Both the position numbers and the translations under genes were made by a program. Of a DNA stretch of 64,000 nucleotides, positions 53,092-61,868 are shown piece after piece. Below the pieces are notes generated by a model. It saw only the letters and a list, made by a program, of their open reading frames with translations. It did no database searches and was not told where the DNA came from. Source of the stretch: Didemnitutus sp041906465 (GTDB lineage: Bacteria > Verrucomicrobiota > Verrucomicrobiia > Opitutales > Opitutaceae); assembly GCA_041906465.1 (NCBI GenBank), contig JAYRJE010000011.1, forward strand, positions 62,001 to 126,000. The letters run 5' to 3'. Position 1 is the stretch's first letter. Each line of letters begins with the position of its first letter.

Positions 53092-53136
53092 CGGGGATGG
53101 ATTTTCGATTTTTGATTCTAGATTTTCGATTTCCGG
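53092..53136. repeat. ATTTTCGATT-type repeat between pyrB and pyrR
   Basis: GATTTTCGATTTTTGATTC then TAGATTTTCGATTTCC, a run of GATTTTCGATT direct repeats. It encodes the last residues of pyrR (RKSKI) and lies directly before the pyrB start. Confidence 0.65.
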
Positions 53137-53684
53137 ATGGCCGGTGTTTTATCGGGGGCACGGACAGAGACGGCGTCTTTGTTCGCGTCGCGGGCATCGA
53201 GTTCGACGACGACCTTCTCGCCTTCGGTGGCTTCAACGGTGAGTGCGCGGTAATTGGCTTCCAGGGGGAGACGGCGGCCGCCGCGGTCGACGAGGACGGC
53301 GAGTTCGACGGTCTCGGGCCGGCCGTGGTCGAAGAGTTCGTCGAGCGCGGCCTTCACCGTGCGGCCGGAGTAGAGCACGTCATCGACGAGGATGACGGTG
53401 GCGCCGTTGACGTCGTGGGGAATGATTGTCGGGGAAAATTCCTTCGGGATCGGGTGCCGGCCGATGTCGTCGCGGTGGAAGGAGATGTCGATCGTGCCGC
53501 GGCCGCAGGTGACACCGTGGCGCTTCAGCGCGAGGGCGAGACGATCGGCGAGAACGATGCCGCCGTTGGCGATGCCCAGCAGGAGGAGACGGGCGGTGTC
53601 GTGGTGACGTGATGCGATGGACGACGCGAGGCTTTCGATGGCTTCCCGGATGCGTTTGGCGTCGTGCAGATTTCGTGTGCCCAC
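53118..53684 (-). CDS. pyrR: PyrR bifunctional regulator / uracil phosphoribosyltransferase
   Basis: 188-residue PRT-fold protein. VILVDDVLYSGRTVKAALD is the PRPP loop, and GRGTIDISFHRDDIG plus RLPLEANYRAL are typical of PyrR. In other bacteria PyrR binds a hairpin in pyr mRNA when UMP is high and causes termination or blocks translation. First gene of the pyrRBC operon. Start GTG at 53684. The last few residues come from a repeat. A hairpin with a PyrR-like motif lies about 80 bases upstream of the start. Confidence 0.92.
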   Translation of the reverse strand: MGTRNLHDAKRIREAIESLASSIASRHHDTARLLLLGIANGGIVLADRLALALKRHGVTCGRGTIDISFHRDDIGRHPIPKEFSPTIIPHDVNGATVILVDDVLYSGRTVKAALDELFDHGRPETVELAVLVDRGGRRLPLEANYRALTVEATEGEKVVVELDARDANKDAVSVRAPDKTPAIRKSKI

Positions 53685-53764
53685 GAGACCGTGGTTTTGC
53701 AGCCCGCGTGCGGTGGCGTCGAGCTGAGAATGGAACTATTTCTGCGTCAGCAGGGCAGCTCCGC

Positions 53765-53803
53765 GCAAAAATAAGGCGGGCCGCCTCTCGGGAGGCGGCC
53801 CGC
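53765..53803 (-). promoter_or_regulatory. Candidate PyrR-controlled attenuator hairpin in the pyr leader
   Basis: On the minus strand a 12-bp stem GCGGGCCGCCTC/GAGGCGGCCCGC with loop CCGA is followed by CTTATTTTTG. The apex reads UCCCGAGAGG, which fits the PyrR-binding core UCCnGnGAGG. It is 81 bases before pyrR. Whether it acts as terminator, PyrR site or both is an inference. The gap 53685-54161 also holds a possible stem-loop (CCTTGGT ... ACCAA near 53840-53880). Confidence 0.45.
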
Positions 53804-54056
53804 GACATGATTGCGGTTTGCCGGCGTGTAGCGGGCCGACAAAGCCGTGGGTTGGTGTCCGGACCGCCGACCAAGGCTTGGTTTGGACGGCGACAGCTTA
53901 GCGGAGCGGGGCGTGGGCGGGAATACGCAGGGCTGCGTAGGAGATTTTGTCGGACGTGGACGAATATCTTGTGCAGCGCGGTCGGAGCTCGCGTCGCCGC
54001 CCACTCCCCCCGGCGTCGCTGTGCATGTCGCGAACCCGGGCGCGAGGGGGAGGAGA

Positions 54057-54133
54057 TAGTCACGTAATACGTGACTATGCTCGGCTGTCCCCGAGGGAAG
54101 CACACGTGGCACGTGGGCACCTGTTACGTGACA
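54057..54133. promoter_or_regulatory. Cluster of ACGTGAC/CACGTG boxes, with a 21-bp palindrome
   Basis: An odd palindrome at 54057-54077 (TAGTCACGTA and its inverse around one central base), CACGTG at 54103-54108 and again at 54110-54115, and GTTACGTGACA at 54123-54133. It lies between the SRAP gene end and the pyrR leader, where no gene is present. It looks like a multi-site operator for an unknown dimeric regulator, most simply controlling the pyr operon. Confidence 0.45.
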
Positions 54134-54161
54134 ATGTGCCGGGGTCCGCCGCGAGGGCGGC

Positions 54162-54857
54162 CTAGTCGAACAACTCGCGCTCGGGCGGCGGCGGGGTGAA
54201 CGGCACGATGCAGTCCGGCCCTTCGTGCCGCGCGTTGTTCATGCGCGGGTTGACGCGGTGGGAGCGCATTTCTGCGGCCGGGAGCGGGGCGCAGAGCGCT
54301 TCGAGTTGTCCGGGTGGGAGCGGTGCATCGCCGAGCCATTCGTTCGCGCGATCGTCGTCGGGAAAAATCACCGGCATGCGATCGTGGATCGGTGCGAGCA
54401 GCGCGTTGGGCTGCGTGGTCACGATGACGAAGGCGGGGGGAGTGACCGCGGTCTCGGCGCGCCACAGTCCGGCGAAGAAAAAGGGCGCGCCATCACGGCG
54501 CTGGAAATAGTGCGGCAGGCGGGCCGAGCCCTGTTTTTCCCACTCGTAGAAGCCGTCGGCGGGGACGAGGCAGCGGCGATGCTGGGCGGCGTCTTTGAAC
54601 GCACCGCGGGCGAGCAGGGTCTCGCGGCGGGCGTTGGCGAGCCGGAGCGGCTTGTCGCGGGGAGCCTTCGGCGGCAGGAGCGTGCCGAACGCCAGGGGCT
54701 CGAGGGTGACGTGGCCGTGGCGCTTCGTGATGGCGGGCAGGCGCGTGGTGAGCGTGGCGTTGTAGATCGCGCGGAGCTCCGCCGGAACCTTGAGGCCGAA
54801 TTTCTGCAGCGCGCGCTGCAGGGCCTCGAGGTGGTGGAGGGAATAGCGCGTGCACAT
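54162..54857 (-). CDS. SOS response-associated peptidase (YedK/HMCES, SRAP domain)
   Basis: 231-residue SRAP protein that covalently caps abasic sites in single-stranded DNA. The catalytic cysteine is residue 2 after Met (MCTRYS), with YNATLTT, DGFYEWEK (Glu) and MRSHRVNP (His) in the usual places; C, N, E and H of the E. coli enzyme are all represented. The ATG at 54857 exposes Cys2, so it decides the start; a longer frame upstream would bury it. No LexA-type site was recognised. Confidence 0.93.
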   Translation of the reverse strand: MCTRYSLHHLEALQRALQKFGLKVPAELRAIYNATLTTRLPAITKRHGHVTLEPLAFGTLLPPKAPRDKPLRLANARRETLLARGAFKDAAQHRRCLVPADGFYEWEKQGSARLPHYFQRRDGAPFFFAGLWRAETAVTPPAFVIVTTQPNALLAPIHDRMPVIFPDDDRANEWLGDAPLPPGQLEALCAPLPAAEMRSHRVNPRMNNARHEGPDCIVPFTPPPPERELFD

Positions 54858-54911
54858 GACCGCCGACGAAAAGCAAAACGCCCTCCGTGCCAAGCCCGGT
54901 GCGGGCGCCGA

Positions 54912-56327
54912 TCACGCCGCGCTCGGGCGGGCGGGCAGGGCGGCCGCGCGGGCGTGGGCGCTCGCGAGCTGCTCCAGCGTGGCGTGGCACCGCTGGGTGT
55001 GCCGCCAGCGGTTGTAGATGAAATTGCGCGCCCGTTCCACGCTGGGATAGGAGGCGCCTTCGAGGTGGTGGAGTTCGACTTCCGGGTAATACCAGTTCTG
55101 CAAGCCGCGCGCGGCCAGCCGCAGGCAGAGATCCGAATCTTCGAAATCGCCCTGGACGTAGCCTTCGTCGAAACCGCCGACTTCGCGGAAAAGCGTGCGG
55201 CCGATCATCAGGCACGCTCCCGTGACCGCGGCGACGGGTCGGGCGATGTTGGCGGGAGCAAACGTGCGGTGCAGGCCTTTGAAGCAGGGCACGATTTCCC
55301 ACGTGCGGCCGTCCTCGCCCAGTTGGAATTGCTCGCCGGCGTGCTGGAGCGAGCCGTCTTCAAACACGAGCTTCGGACCCAGCGCGCCGATGGCGGTGTG
55401 CCGCCGGTAGAACGCGGCCAGATGCGACAGCCAACCGGGGCGGATCGGGAACGCGTCGGAGTTGAGGAACACCAAGTGCGGCGCGCGGGCGTGCCCCGCG
55501 CCGAGGTTGTTGATGACGGCGTAGCCGCAGTTCCGATTCGCCACGAGCAGGCGGGTCGAGACGCCGTAGAGTTCGACGCCGTCCTCGAGCAGCGTCATGA
55601 CGGCCGCTTCGAGTTCGGGCGAATCGAGCAAGTAAAGGAGTTCGACGCGCCGGAAGTCGGAGTCCCGGCTGAATTGCAGGAGCTGGTGTTCGACCAAGTC
55701 ACAACGTGCATAGAGCGGCACGAGCACGGAAACCTCCGGTGCGAGCGGAGGCGGGCCGAAGCGGTGTTCACGGATGATGTGCGCATCCGCGCGCGCGGCG
55801 GCGAGCAGCGGCTGAACAAAACGATCGATGACCACCGCGGCGCCCGTGCCCTGCGGCTGGTTTTCCAGGTCGAGGTCGGAAATGACGGTGTCCAGCAGCG
55901 TCGATTGATCGCTGATCACGGCGGGCAAGACGCACTCCCCGGCGAGGCCGTCCGTTCGTGCCCAGGCGACGCGCCACCCGTGATCGAGCGGGTTTGGCTG
56001 AGCCAGCGTGAAAGTGCCGCGAAACGCCGTGAAGGTTTCGCCGGGAAGTCGGGAGGCCAGGTCGGTGCGTGGCATGCAGTGCAGATCCGGGAGCAGCGCG
56101 ACGGGGGCGCCGCCGGGCGAAATCGCGTCGCAGCGCGCCATGTCCCCGGTCGCGCCGCGCCACCAGCCGCGAACGAAAAAAGTGCGGTGATCGGCGCGCG
56201 CGAGTGTGTCCACGCACACAGTCGGCAGCTCGCCGCCGTCGGGTGCGCTCGCGCGTGGGGGCGGCGTCTCCGCTTTCCCGGCGCGACCGTTGTCGGCGCG
56301 CGGGGCGCGTCTCTTAAACGGAAACAT
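54912..56327 (-). CDS. glycosyltransferase family 2 with N-terminal beta-sandwich module
   Basis: 471-residue GT-A enzyme. Residues 180-430 hold SVLVPLYARCDLVEHQLL, the SDA nucleotide-metal site (FLNSDAFPI), GPKLVFEDGSLQHAGE and the GGFDEGYVQGDFEDSDLCLR acceptor/base region of rhamnosyl- or galactosyltransferase-like GT2 proteins. Residues about 35-120 form a separate module (FFVRGWWRG ... MPRTDLASRLPGE ... FRGTFTL), a pattern also seen in the large GT4 protein of this locus. ATG at 56327 begins at FPFKRRAP. It overlaps the preceding GT4 gene by 14 bases. Confidence 0.88.
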   Translation of the reverse strand: MFPFKRRAPRADNGRAGKAETPPPRASAPDGGELPTVCVDTLARADHRTFFVRGWWRGATGDMARCDAISPGGAPVALLPDLHCMPRTDLASRLPGETFTAFRGTFTLAQPNPLDHGWRVAWARTDGLAGECVLPAVISDQSTLLDTVISDLDLENQPQGTGAAVVIDRFVQPLLAAARADAHIIREHRFGPPPLAPEVSVLVPLYARCDLVEHQLLQFSRDSDFRRVELLYLLDSPELEAAVMTLLEDGVELYGVSTRLLVANRNCGYAVINNLGAGHARAPHLVFLNSDAFPIRPGWLSHLAAFYRRHTAIGALGPKLVFEDGSLQHAGEQFQLGEDGRTWEIVPCFKGLHRTFAPANIARPVAAVTGACLMIGRTLFREVGGFDEGYVQGDFEDSDLCLRLAARGLQNWYYPEVELHHLEGASYPSVERARNFIYNRWRHTQRCHATLEQLASAHARAAALPARPSAA

Positions 56328-57612
56328 GGCGGTGCGAGAGAAGTTGACGGTAGAGCGCGAGCATCTCGGAGGCTTGCGCGTGTGCGTCCGGCACGGCGGG
56401 GGTGTTGGCGCGCAATTTCTCCCAGAGTCCCGGCGTGGAGCGTGCGCGGTGCAGGGTGGCCGCGAGGGCGTTTTCGTCGCCCGTGGCAAAATGGAGTCCG
56501 TCGACCCCGTCGCGAACGGCTTCCGCCATGCCGCCCACGTCGCCGCAAATCACGGGGCGGCCGAACGCGAACGCCTCCTGGATCACGAGCGGGGAGTTCT
56601 CCCACCAGACTGACGGCACCACGACCCAGTCGGTTTGCTCCATCAGACGCGGCAGGTCCGCGCGGCGGTATTCGCCGGTGAGGCGCACGGAGGGACCGGC
56701 GCGCGCGATCAGCCCGGCCAGTTCCGCGCGAAACGCGGCGGTTTGCAGCGCGAGGTTGTTGCCGTGGATGACGAGTTCGCCGGCGTGCTCCGGCGTCGAC
56801 TCACGCAGGGCGATCCACGCGCGCAGCAGGTGGCGGAGGCCCTTGTAGGGCGTGAACTGGCCGAAGAAAGCGAAGCGATGGCGGGCGCGGGGCGTGCCGT
56901 CGATGGCGGGCGGCGTGGACGGCAGGAGCCTCCCGTAGGGCGTGAGGTGGAGCTTGTCGCGCGGAAGACCCCAGTCCGCGAAACGCTCGAGCAGAAAGCG
57001 CGACGGAGCATGAAAAATGTCCACGTGCTCGAGATGCGCCTGGATGGCTTGCTGCCGCAGCAGGAAGGCGGAGGCGGGGTGCGCCGGCAGGCATTCGTGG
57101 CAATGGATCAGGGAGGCGCGCGCGCAACGCTGGCCGTCGGCGCGCAGCATCTGGCCGTCGCGGGCGCAGAGGGGGCCGAAGTCGTGCAGCGTCATGGCGA
57201 TCACGGCGCGCGGCAGAGTTTGGCGGATGCGACGCAGGGCGCTGTAGCCGAAGAACGCGACGTGGTGGAGATGCACGACGTCCGGCTGCAGGTCGTTCAG
57301 GATGCGCGCGAGATGTTCGTGCCAGGTGCGCCGCAGCGGGGATTCGCCGTGGAAGTGATCGTAGCCGGGATCGTCCTGATAGACGAGATACTGGTGCGCG
57401 TCGGCGGGATCGATCAGGCCGAGAATCGTTCCGTCGTGCGGGCGTCGATGCGAAGTGTAGGGCGGGCCGGCGCGGGCGAACAGGTAAGCTTCGCAATCGC
57501 GACGCTGACGCAGCGCGGTGAACAGTTCGTGCGCGTAGATCTCCGAGCCGCCGGCGCGGAGTTCCGGATGACCTTGGGCGTAGAAAAGGAGGCGCAGCGA
57601 TTCAGGCGACAT
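56314..57612 (-). CDS. glycosyltransferase family 4
   Basis: 432-residue GT-B transferase. N-terminal acceptor domain (GGSEIYAHELFTALRQR, then DVVHLHHVAFFGYSALRRIR), C-terminal donor domain starting HRFAFFGQFTPYKGLRHLLRA and ending SPLVIQEAFAFGRPVICGDVGGMAE, the EX7E site of retaining GT4 enzymes. HLHH and other His/Asp motifs favour a sugar-nucleotide donor; sugar unknown. Its ATG overlaps the end of the wecB remnant by 11 bases. Confidence 0.9.
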   Translation of the reverse strand: MSPESLRLLFYAQGHPELRAGGSEIYAHELFTALRQRRDCEAYLFARAGPPYTSHRRPHDGTILGLIDPADAHQYLVYQDDPGYDHFHGESPLRRTWHEHLARILNDLQPDVVHLHHVAFFGYSALRRIRQTLPRAVIAMTLHDFGPLCARDGQMLRADGQRCARASLIHCHECLPAHPASAFLLRQQAIQAHLEHVDIFHAPSRFLLERFADWGLPRDKLHLTPYGRLLPSTPPAIDGTPRARHRFAFFGQFTPYKGLRHLLRAWIALRESTPEHAGELVIHGNNLALQTAAFRAELAGLIARAGPSVRLTGEYRRADLPRLMEQTDWVVVPSVWWENSPLVIQEAFAFGRPVICGDVGGMAEAVRDGVDGLHFATGDENALAATLHRARSTPGLWEKLRANTPAVPDAHAQASEMLALYRQLLSHRHVSV

Positions 57613-57874
57613 GGCAACGAGGCGCGGCGCCGGTCGATGGGTGCAGGCGTGCTGGCGGGGCGTCGGCGATGAGACGGCGATTCCGCTCCTCCGGAAACGG
57701 TGCTTCGATGTCGCCCGAGCGCTGGCCCGCTTCGACGTGGGCGAAGCGCATCAACGCCAGACACGTCGCGCGGAAACCGAACGACGCGAGCGCCGACTGG
57801 CGAGCGAACTCGAGCGGAACCGGGCCGAGTTTGAGCGCCTCGGGCCGGGTTCCGATGATCGTGAGGACGCGCAT
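57602..57874 (-). pseudogene. Internally deleted UDP-GlcNAc 2-epimerase (wecB) remnant
   Basis: Open 90-codon frame starting MRVLTIIGTRPEALKLGPV, the N-terminus of WecB-type UDP-N-acetylglucosamine 2-epimerase. After about 22 residues it passes directly to FAHVEAGQRSGDIEAPFPEE, which in WecB lies near residue 110-130, then ends soon after (NRRLIADAPPARLHPSTGA). About 80 codons are missing in the middle and some 200 at the end. The product cannot be active. Its frame still runs into the GT4 start, so it looks like the eroded first gene of that operon. Confidence 0.75.
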
Positions 57875-57988
57875 GGTGAGGAGACCTTCATTAACACGAC
57901 AAGCCGGCCGATTGAAACCGCTAGTTGCGGGTGAAAAAATATTTCGGTCGAATAGCGGGTGCGGACGTCCGTATTGTCGGACTACACG

Positions 57989-60262
57989 ATGGCAGAGGCT
58001 TGCATCCACGAACGCGCGCTGGTGAACGCTGAATCCGTTCCGGTGGCCGCACGTGCGTGCGTGCCGGTGGCGGATGAACGGCTGGTCGCGGCGGATTGGG
58101 AGCATCGCGAGCAGCACGTGGTGGTGTGTGCCGAGGGGGTCTGGCTGTGCGGCATCGTGGCGGTCCGACCGTCGGGTGCGCCGCTGCTCGATGTGCGGGC
58201 GCGAGTGGGTGGGAAAACTTTCTGGGCGACGTTCGATGCGACGGTGCAGGCGGCCGGCATGTTGCGCTATCGGGTTCTGTTTCCGGGAGCGACGGCGCTG
58301 CCGGCCAACCTGGTCGAAGGGTGCGCACCGGACGGCCACTGGCGCGCGCTGATGCGCAGCGGCGCAGGCGGAGAGGGGTTCGCGGGGGAGACGAGGGCAC
58401 GGCCGGCGGGTGAGCGGTATGTGCGCGCGTTGGCGATGCAGCAGCAGTTCCCGGGCGTGTCGTTGGCGGGCGCCGGCCGGGCGTTGCGGGAGGCCGAGCG
58501 GGCGCGTCCGCTGGATATCGTCCCGCGGCCGCCGTGGTGGGGCAGTTTCGATTCGTTGCAGCATGCCGAGGTCGTGTGGGATCACGGACAGTTGTCGCTT
58601 TGGGGCTGGCTGGCCCATGAGCGGCAGCGCGTGGTGCGTGTGCAGGCCGGCGTGCATCCGTGGCTGATGGTGGATCTGCTCATCGGTCGACCGCGGCCCG
58701 ATGTGCCGTGCGTTTTTCCGCACTTGGTCGAGGCGGGAACCGCGGGCTTCGAAGGGCAGGTGCCGGTGCCGGCGTCGTGCGCCCAGCCGTGGGGCGTCGC
58801 GATTGTGGCGACGCTCGCGGACGGCAGTCGCGAACTCGTTTTCGCGACCCGCGTTTGGGCGGCGCCGTTCGCGGAGGAACGGCACGATTCGCTGCCGGTG
58901 TTTTCGTGGCGCCGGGCCCTGTCGCACTGGCTGCGCTGGCGACGCGTGCAACCATGGCCGGAGTGGCGCGCGGAATGGCGCGCGACGGCGGCCTGGCGGG
59001 CGAATGGCGCGGTCGATGAACGGCGGTGCGCCGCGGAGCTGGCGACGGCGGCGCCGTTCGCGGGCGAATGTCGCGCGCAGCGCGTGATCGTGGTGAACGA
59101 TAATCTCCGACTCGGCGGCGCGGCGCTGTTTGCCTTTGAGCTGGCGACTTTCTTGCAGAGCCGGTGCGGCTGGAGCGTGCGCTTTGTGGCGCCCGAGGCG
59201 GGGCCGCTGGCCGCGGCAATCCGGGAGCAAGGGATGGACGTCGATGTGATCGACGTCGGAGCGGTCGCGACGGCGAGCGCGGAAGCGGACTTCACGGCCG
59301 GCGTGCGCGAACTCGCCGCCCGCCTCGACTGGGACGCCGCCGATTTGGTGATCATCAACACGCTCGCGGCGTTTTGGGCGGTGCCGGTGGCGAAGGCGGC
59401 GGGAAAGCCCACGCTGCTTTACGTGCACGAAGGCGCGCGGGCCGGACGCCTCTTCGGACCCGGGAGTCCGGCGGCGTGGGTGGACGCGTCGGAACGCGCC
59501 ATCGAGCAGGCGACGCGGGTGGTGTTTGTCACGCGGTGGACGTGGGAGCATCACCGTGCCGCACACGGCAGCGCGAACTTCCGCCTGGCGCGCAGCTGGG
59601 TCGACCTGGCGCGGATCGATGACCTGCAGCGGCGGCGGACGCGCGGGGAATTGCGGCGGCACCACGCGGTGCCGCCGGACGCGGTGGTCTTCGTTTGCCT
59701 CGGTAGCATCTGCGACCGAAAGGGGCAGCGCACGCTCGTGCGGGCCATGCAGTGGTGGCGCGACTCGCAGGCGGCGACGGACCGGGAGCCGCTGCCGCAG
59801 CTTTATCTGGTGGGCGCCACCGACACGCCGGACGTGCGGCGGTTGCGGGAGGAAATCGCCGCGGCGCAACTCGGCTGCGTGCACCTCGTCGAGGAAACGC
59901 GCGTGGCGTTGGAGTGGCTGCAGCTCGCCGATGCGTATGTGTGTCCGAGCGTGGAGGAGGGTTTCCCGCGGGCGCTGATGGAGGCGGCGGCGTTTCGCAA
60001 GTGGATCGTTGCGACGCGCATTCCGGGCATCCGCGAGATGTTGGGCGACGGTGAAGCCTGGCTGGTGCACGCGGGCGATCCGCCGTCGCTGGCGCGGGCG
60101 ATGCGGGCGGTGGTGCGTTGTATTCGCCGGGGCGACGACACGCGCCCGGCGGCGGCGCGGCGGCTCGTGGAGCGGTGGTGGGACGCCGAGGTGTCGCTGC
60201 CGGTGCACGCGGCGATCGCCGCCGAGATCGCGGCGGAAGCTCCGGAAAGGCGGAAACGATGA
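57989..60262 (+). CDS. large glycosyltransferase (GT4) with N-terminal beta-sandwich modules
   Basis: 757-residue protein. The C-terminal 390 residues are a GT-B transferase (FVCLGSICDRKGQRTLVRAM; VCPSVEEGFPRALMEAAAF, the EX7E region). The N-terminal 350 residues appear to hold two related beta-rich modules; the second (LSLWGWLAHERQRVVRVQAG, then GRPRPDV and AGFEGQVPV) follows a pattern found as accessory domains on many bacterial glycosyltransferases. ATG at 57989 is taken over a GTG 10 codons earlier. It diverges from the GT4/GT2 pair and overlaps the next gene as ATGA. Confidence 0.88.
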   Translation: MAEACIHERALVNAESVPVAARACVPVADERLVAADWEHREQHVVVCAEGVWLCGIVAVRPSGAPLLDVRARVGGKTFWATFDATVQAAGMLRYRVLFPGATALPANLVEGCAPDGHWRALMRSGAGGEGFAGETRARPAGERYVRALAMQQQFPGVSLAGAGRALREAERARPLDIVPRPPWWGSFDSLQHAEVVWDHGQLSLWGWLAHERQRVVRVQAGVHPWLMVDLLIGRPRPDVPCVFPHLVEAGTAGFEGQVPVPASCAQPWGVAIVATLADGSRELVFATRVWAAPFAEERHDSLPVFSWRRALSHWLRWRRVQPWPEWRAEWRATAAWRANGAVDERRCAAELATAAPFAGECRAQRVIVVNDNLRLGGAALFAFELATFLQSRCGWSVRFVAPEAGPLAAAIREQGMDVDVIDVGAVATASAEADFTAGVRELAARLDWDAADLVIINTLAAFWAVPVAKAAGKPTLLYVHEGARAGRLFGPGSPAAWVDASERAIEQATRVVFVTRWTWEHHRAAHGSANFRLARSWVDLARIDDLQRRRTRGELRRHHAVPPDAVVFVCLGSICDRKGQRTLVRAMQWWRDSQAATDREPLPQLYLVGATDTPDVRRLREEIAAAQLGCVHLVEETRVALEWLQLADAYVCPSVEEGFPRALMEAAAFRKWIVATRIPGIREMLGDGEAWLVHAGDPPSLARAMRAVVRCIRRGDDTRPAAARRLVERWWDAEVSLPVHAAIAAEIAAEAPERRKR

Positions 60263-61287
60263 AGGCTCGATCGCGTTCGTGGGTTTTGGTGACGGGCGGC
60301 TGCGGCTTCGTCGGCAGTCATCTGGTCTCCGCGCTGCTGGCGGCGGGGCGCCGCGTCGTTTGCTACGACGTGCTGACCTACGCAGCTTCACTGGAGGTGC
60401 TGGCGCCGGTCATGCGGCGGTGGAAACACGCGGTGGTCGATCGCGTCTGGAATCCCGCGCTGTTGCGCGATCGGACACTGCGGCTCGTGGTCGTGCGCGG
60501 TGATTTGAACGACGCGGCGATGCTCACGTCCATCCTCGCGGGGTGTCGCGGCGTGTTCGCCCTCGCGGCGGAGACGCACGTCGATTACAGCTATCACGCG
60601 CCGGGCGTGTTCATGCGCGCGAACGTGAACGGCACGCAAAGCCTGCTCGAGGCGTGGCGGCTCGCGGGCGGCGGTGGGCGGCTGCTGCACGTGTCGACCG
60701 ACGAGGTTTATGGCCAGGTCGCAGCGGGCGTCGTGGACGAGGAGGCGCCATTGCGACCGCGCAATCTCTACGCGGTGTCGAAGGCGGCGGGCGACATGCT
60801 CGCGCAGGCTTACGCGCGCGTATTCGGCCTCGACGTCGTGGTGGTGCGGCCGTGCAACATCTACGGTCCGGGCCAGCAACCGAAGGATCTCATCCCGAAA
60901 ACGTTTTCCCATTTCCTCGACGGGAAACGGATGCCGATCCACGGCGACGGCCGGCACGTGCGCGAATATCTTTTCGTCGAGGACGCGGTGCGCGGGTTGA
61001 TGGAACTTTTCGAGCGTGGCGCGGCGGGCGAATGCTACAACCTCGCGTCCGGCGATTTTCATTCGACGCTCGAGGTCGTGCAGGCGGTCGCCGCGGAACT
61101 CGATCTCGACTGGCGCTCGCGCGTGACGTTCACGGCTGATCGTCCGCACGCCGACCGGCGTTATGCGGGCGACGCCGCGAAGGCGCGCCGCGTGCTCGGG
61201 CGCCGCTGGCGGCTGACGCCCTTCGCCGACGGCCTCGCGCGCATGAAGGAGGACTTCCTGCGGCGCCGGCCGCCGCCCCTGCTTTAA
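60259..61287 (+). CDS. NAD-dependent sugar epimerase/dehydratase (RmlB/UXS-like)
   Basis: 342-residue extended short-chain dehydrogenase. The NAD motif is TGGCGFVGSHLV, the catalytic triad is Ser/Thr in HVSTDEVYG with YAVSK, and RPCNIYGPGQ follows. It resembles dTDP-glucose 4,6-dehydratase or UDP-glucuronate decarboxylase; the exact sugar nucleotide cannot be told. Start overlaps the GT stop as ATGA with a GGAAAGG upstream. Supplies an activated sugar for the glycan made by this locus. Confidence 0.88.
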   Translation: MKARSRSWVLVTGGCGFVGSHLVSALLAAGRRVVCYDVLTYAASLEVLAPVMRRWKHAVVDRVWNPALLRDRTLRLVVVRGDLNDAAMLTSILAGCRGVFALAAETHVDYSYHAPGVFMRANVNGTQSLLEAWRLAGGGGRLLHVSTDEVYGQVAAGVVDEEAPLRPRNLYAVSKAAGDMLAQAYARVFGLDVVVVRPCNIYGPGQQPKDLIPKTFSHFLDGKRMPIHGDGRHVREYLFVEDAVRGLMELFERGAAGECYNLASGDFHSTLEVVQAVAAELDLDWRSRVTFTADRPHADRRYAGDAAKARRVLGRRWRLTPFADGLARMKEDFLRRRPPPLL

Positions 61288-61289
61288 CT

Positions 61290-61868
61290 ATGCATCTGTT
61301 CGAACATGGCGTTTGTCTGGGAGACAGCCTGGTGGCCGGAGCGCGTTCGCGTTTCGGGCTCGCCGAGGCGCTGGCGCAGGAACTCAACTCGCGCACCGCG
61401 AAGCGCTGGCTGTTCCGCAGCGAAGCGTCGAACGGCGACACCGTGCTGCAACTGCTCCGGCGCATCGATCAGAAGCCCTGGCTCTGGCGCGATGCGACGT
61501 TTGCGACGGTCGTGATCGGCACGAACGACGCGAAGAGTTCGGTGGCGACGCCGCCCGCGCTGTTTCAGATGCTTTACGGGCAATTGCTCGACCGGCTCGC
61601 GGTGGCGAAGCTCCTTGTTTTCCCGGCGCTCGTGCCGAAGCTGCACGTCGATGGCTCGCTCGCGTCGCCCTACGATGCGCGCTGCAACGACCGCATCGAT
61701 GCGTTCAACGCCGCCATTCGTGCGGAGAGCCGGTTGCGCGGCTGGGAGGCGTGGCTCGTCGACACCGAGACGTTCGCGCCGGGCGCGCTGGTGGACGGCG
61801 TGCATTTCAGCGACGAGGGCATGCAGGAACTCGCACGGCGGTTCGCCGATCGCATCACGAATCGATGA
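61290..61868 (+). CDS. SGNH/GDSL-family hydrolase
   Basis: 192-residue SGNH esterase-like protein: block I LGDSLVAG (catalytic Ser), block III IGTNDAKSS, block V DGVHFS (Asp and His). No signal peptide. In a glycan locus it may add or remove acyl groups on sugar units, but this is only from context. It begins 3 bases after the preceding gene and its stop overlaps the next start as ATGA. Confidence 0.85.
   Translation: MHLFEHGVCLGDSLVAGARSRFGLAEALAQELNSRTAKRWLFRSEASNGDTVLQLLRRIDQKPWLWRDATFATVVIGTNDAKSSVATPPALFQMLYGQLLDRLAVAKLLVFPALVPKLHVDGSLASPYDARCNDRIDAFNAAIRAESRLRGWEAWLVDTETFAPGALVDGVHFSDEGMQELARRFADRITNR

Noticed and set aside
53609..54067. 152-codon frame over the pyr leader
   Set aside because: Arg-rich, crosses hairpins and repeats, and has no domain or conserved start.
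57602..60391. 929-codon minus frame ending in the wecB remnant
   Set aside because: Most of it is antisense to the GT4 gene; only the last 90 codons resemble a protein family.
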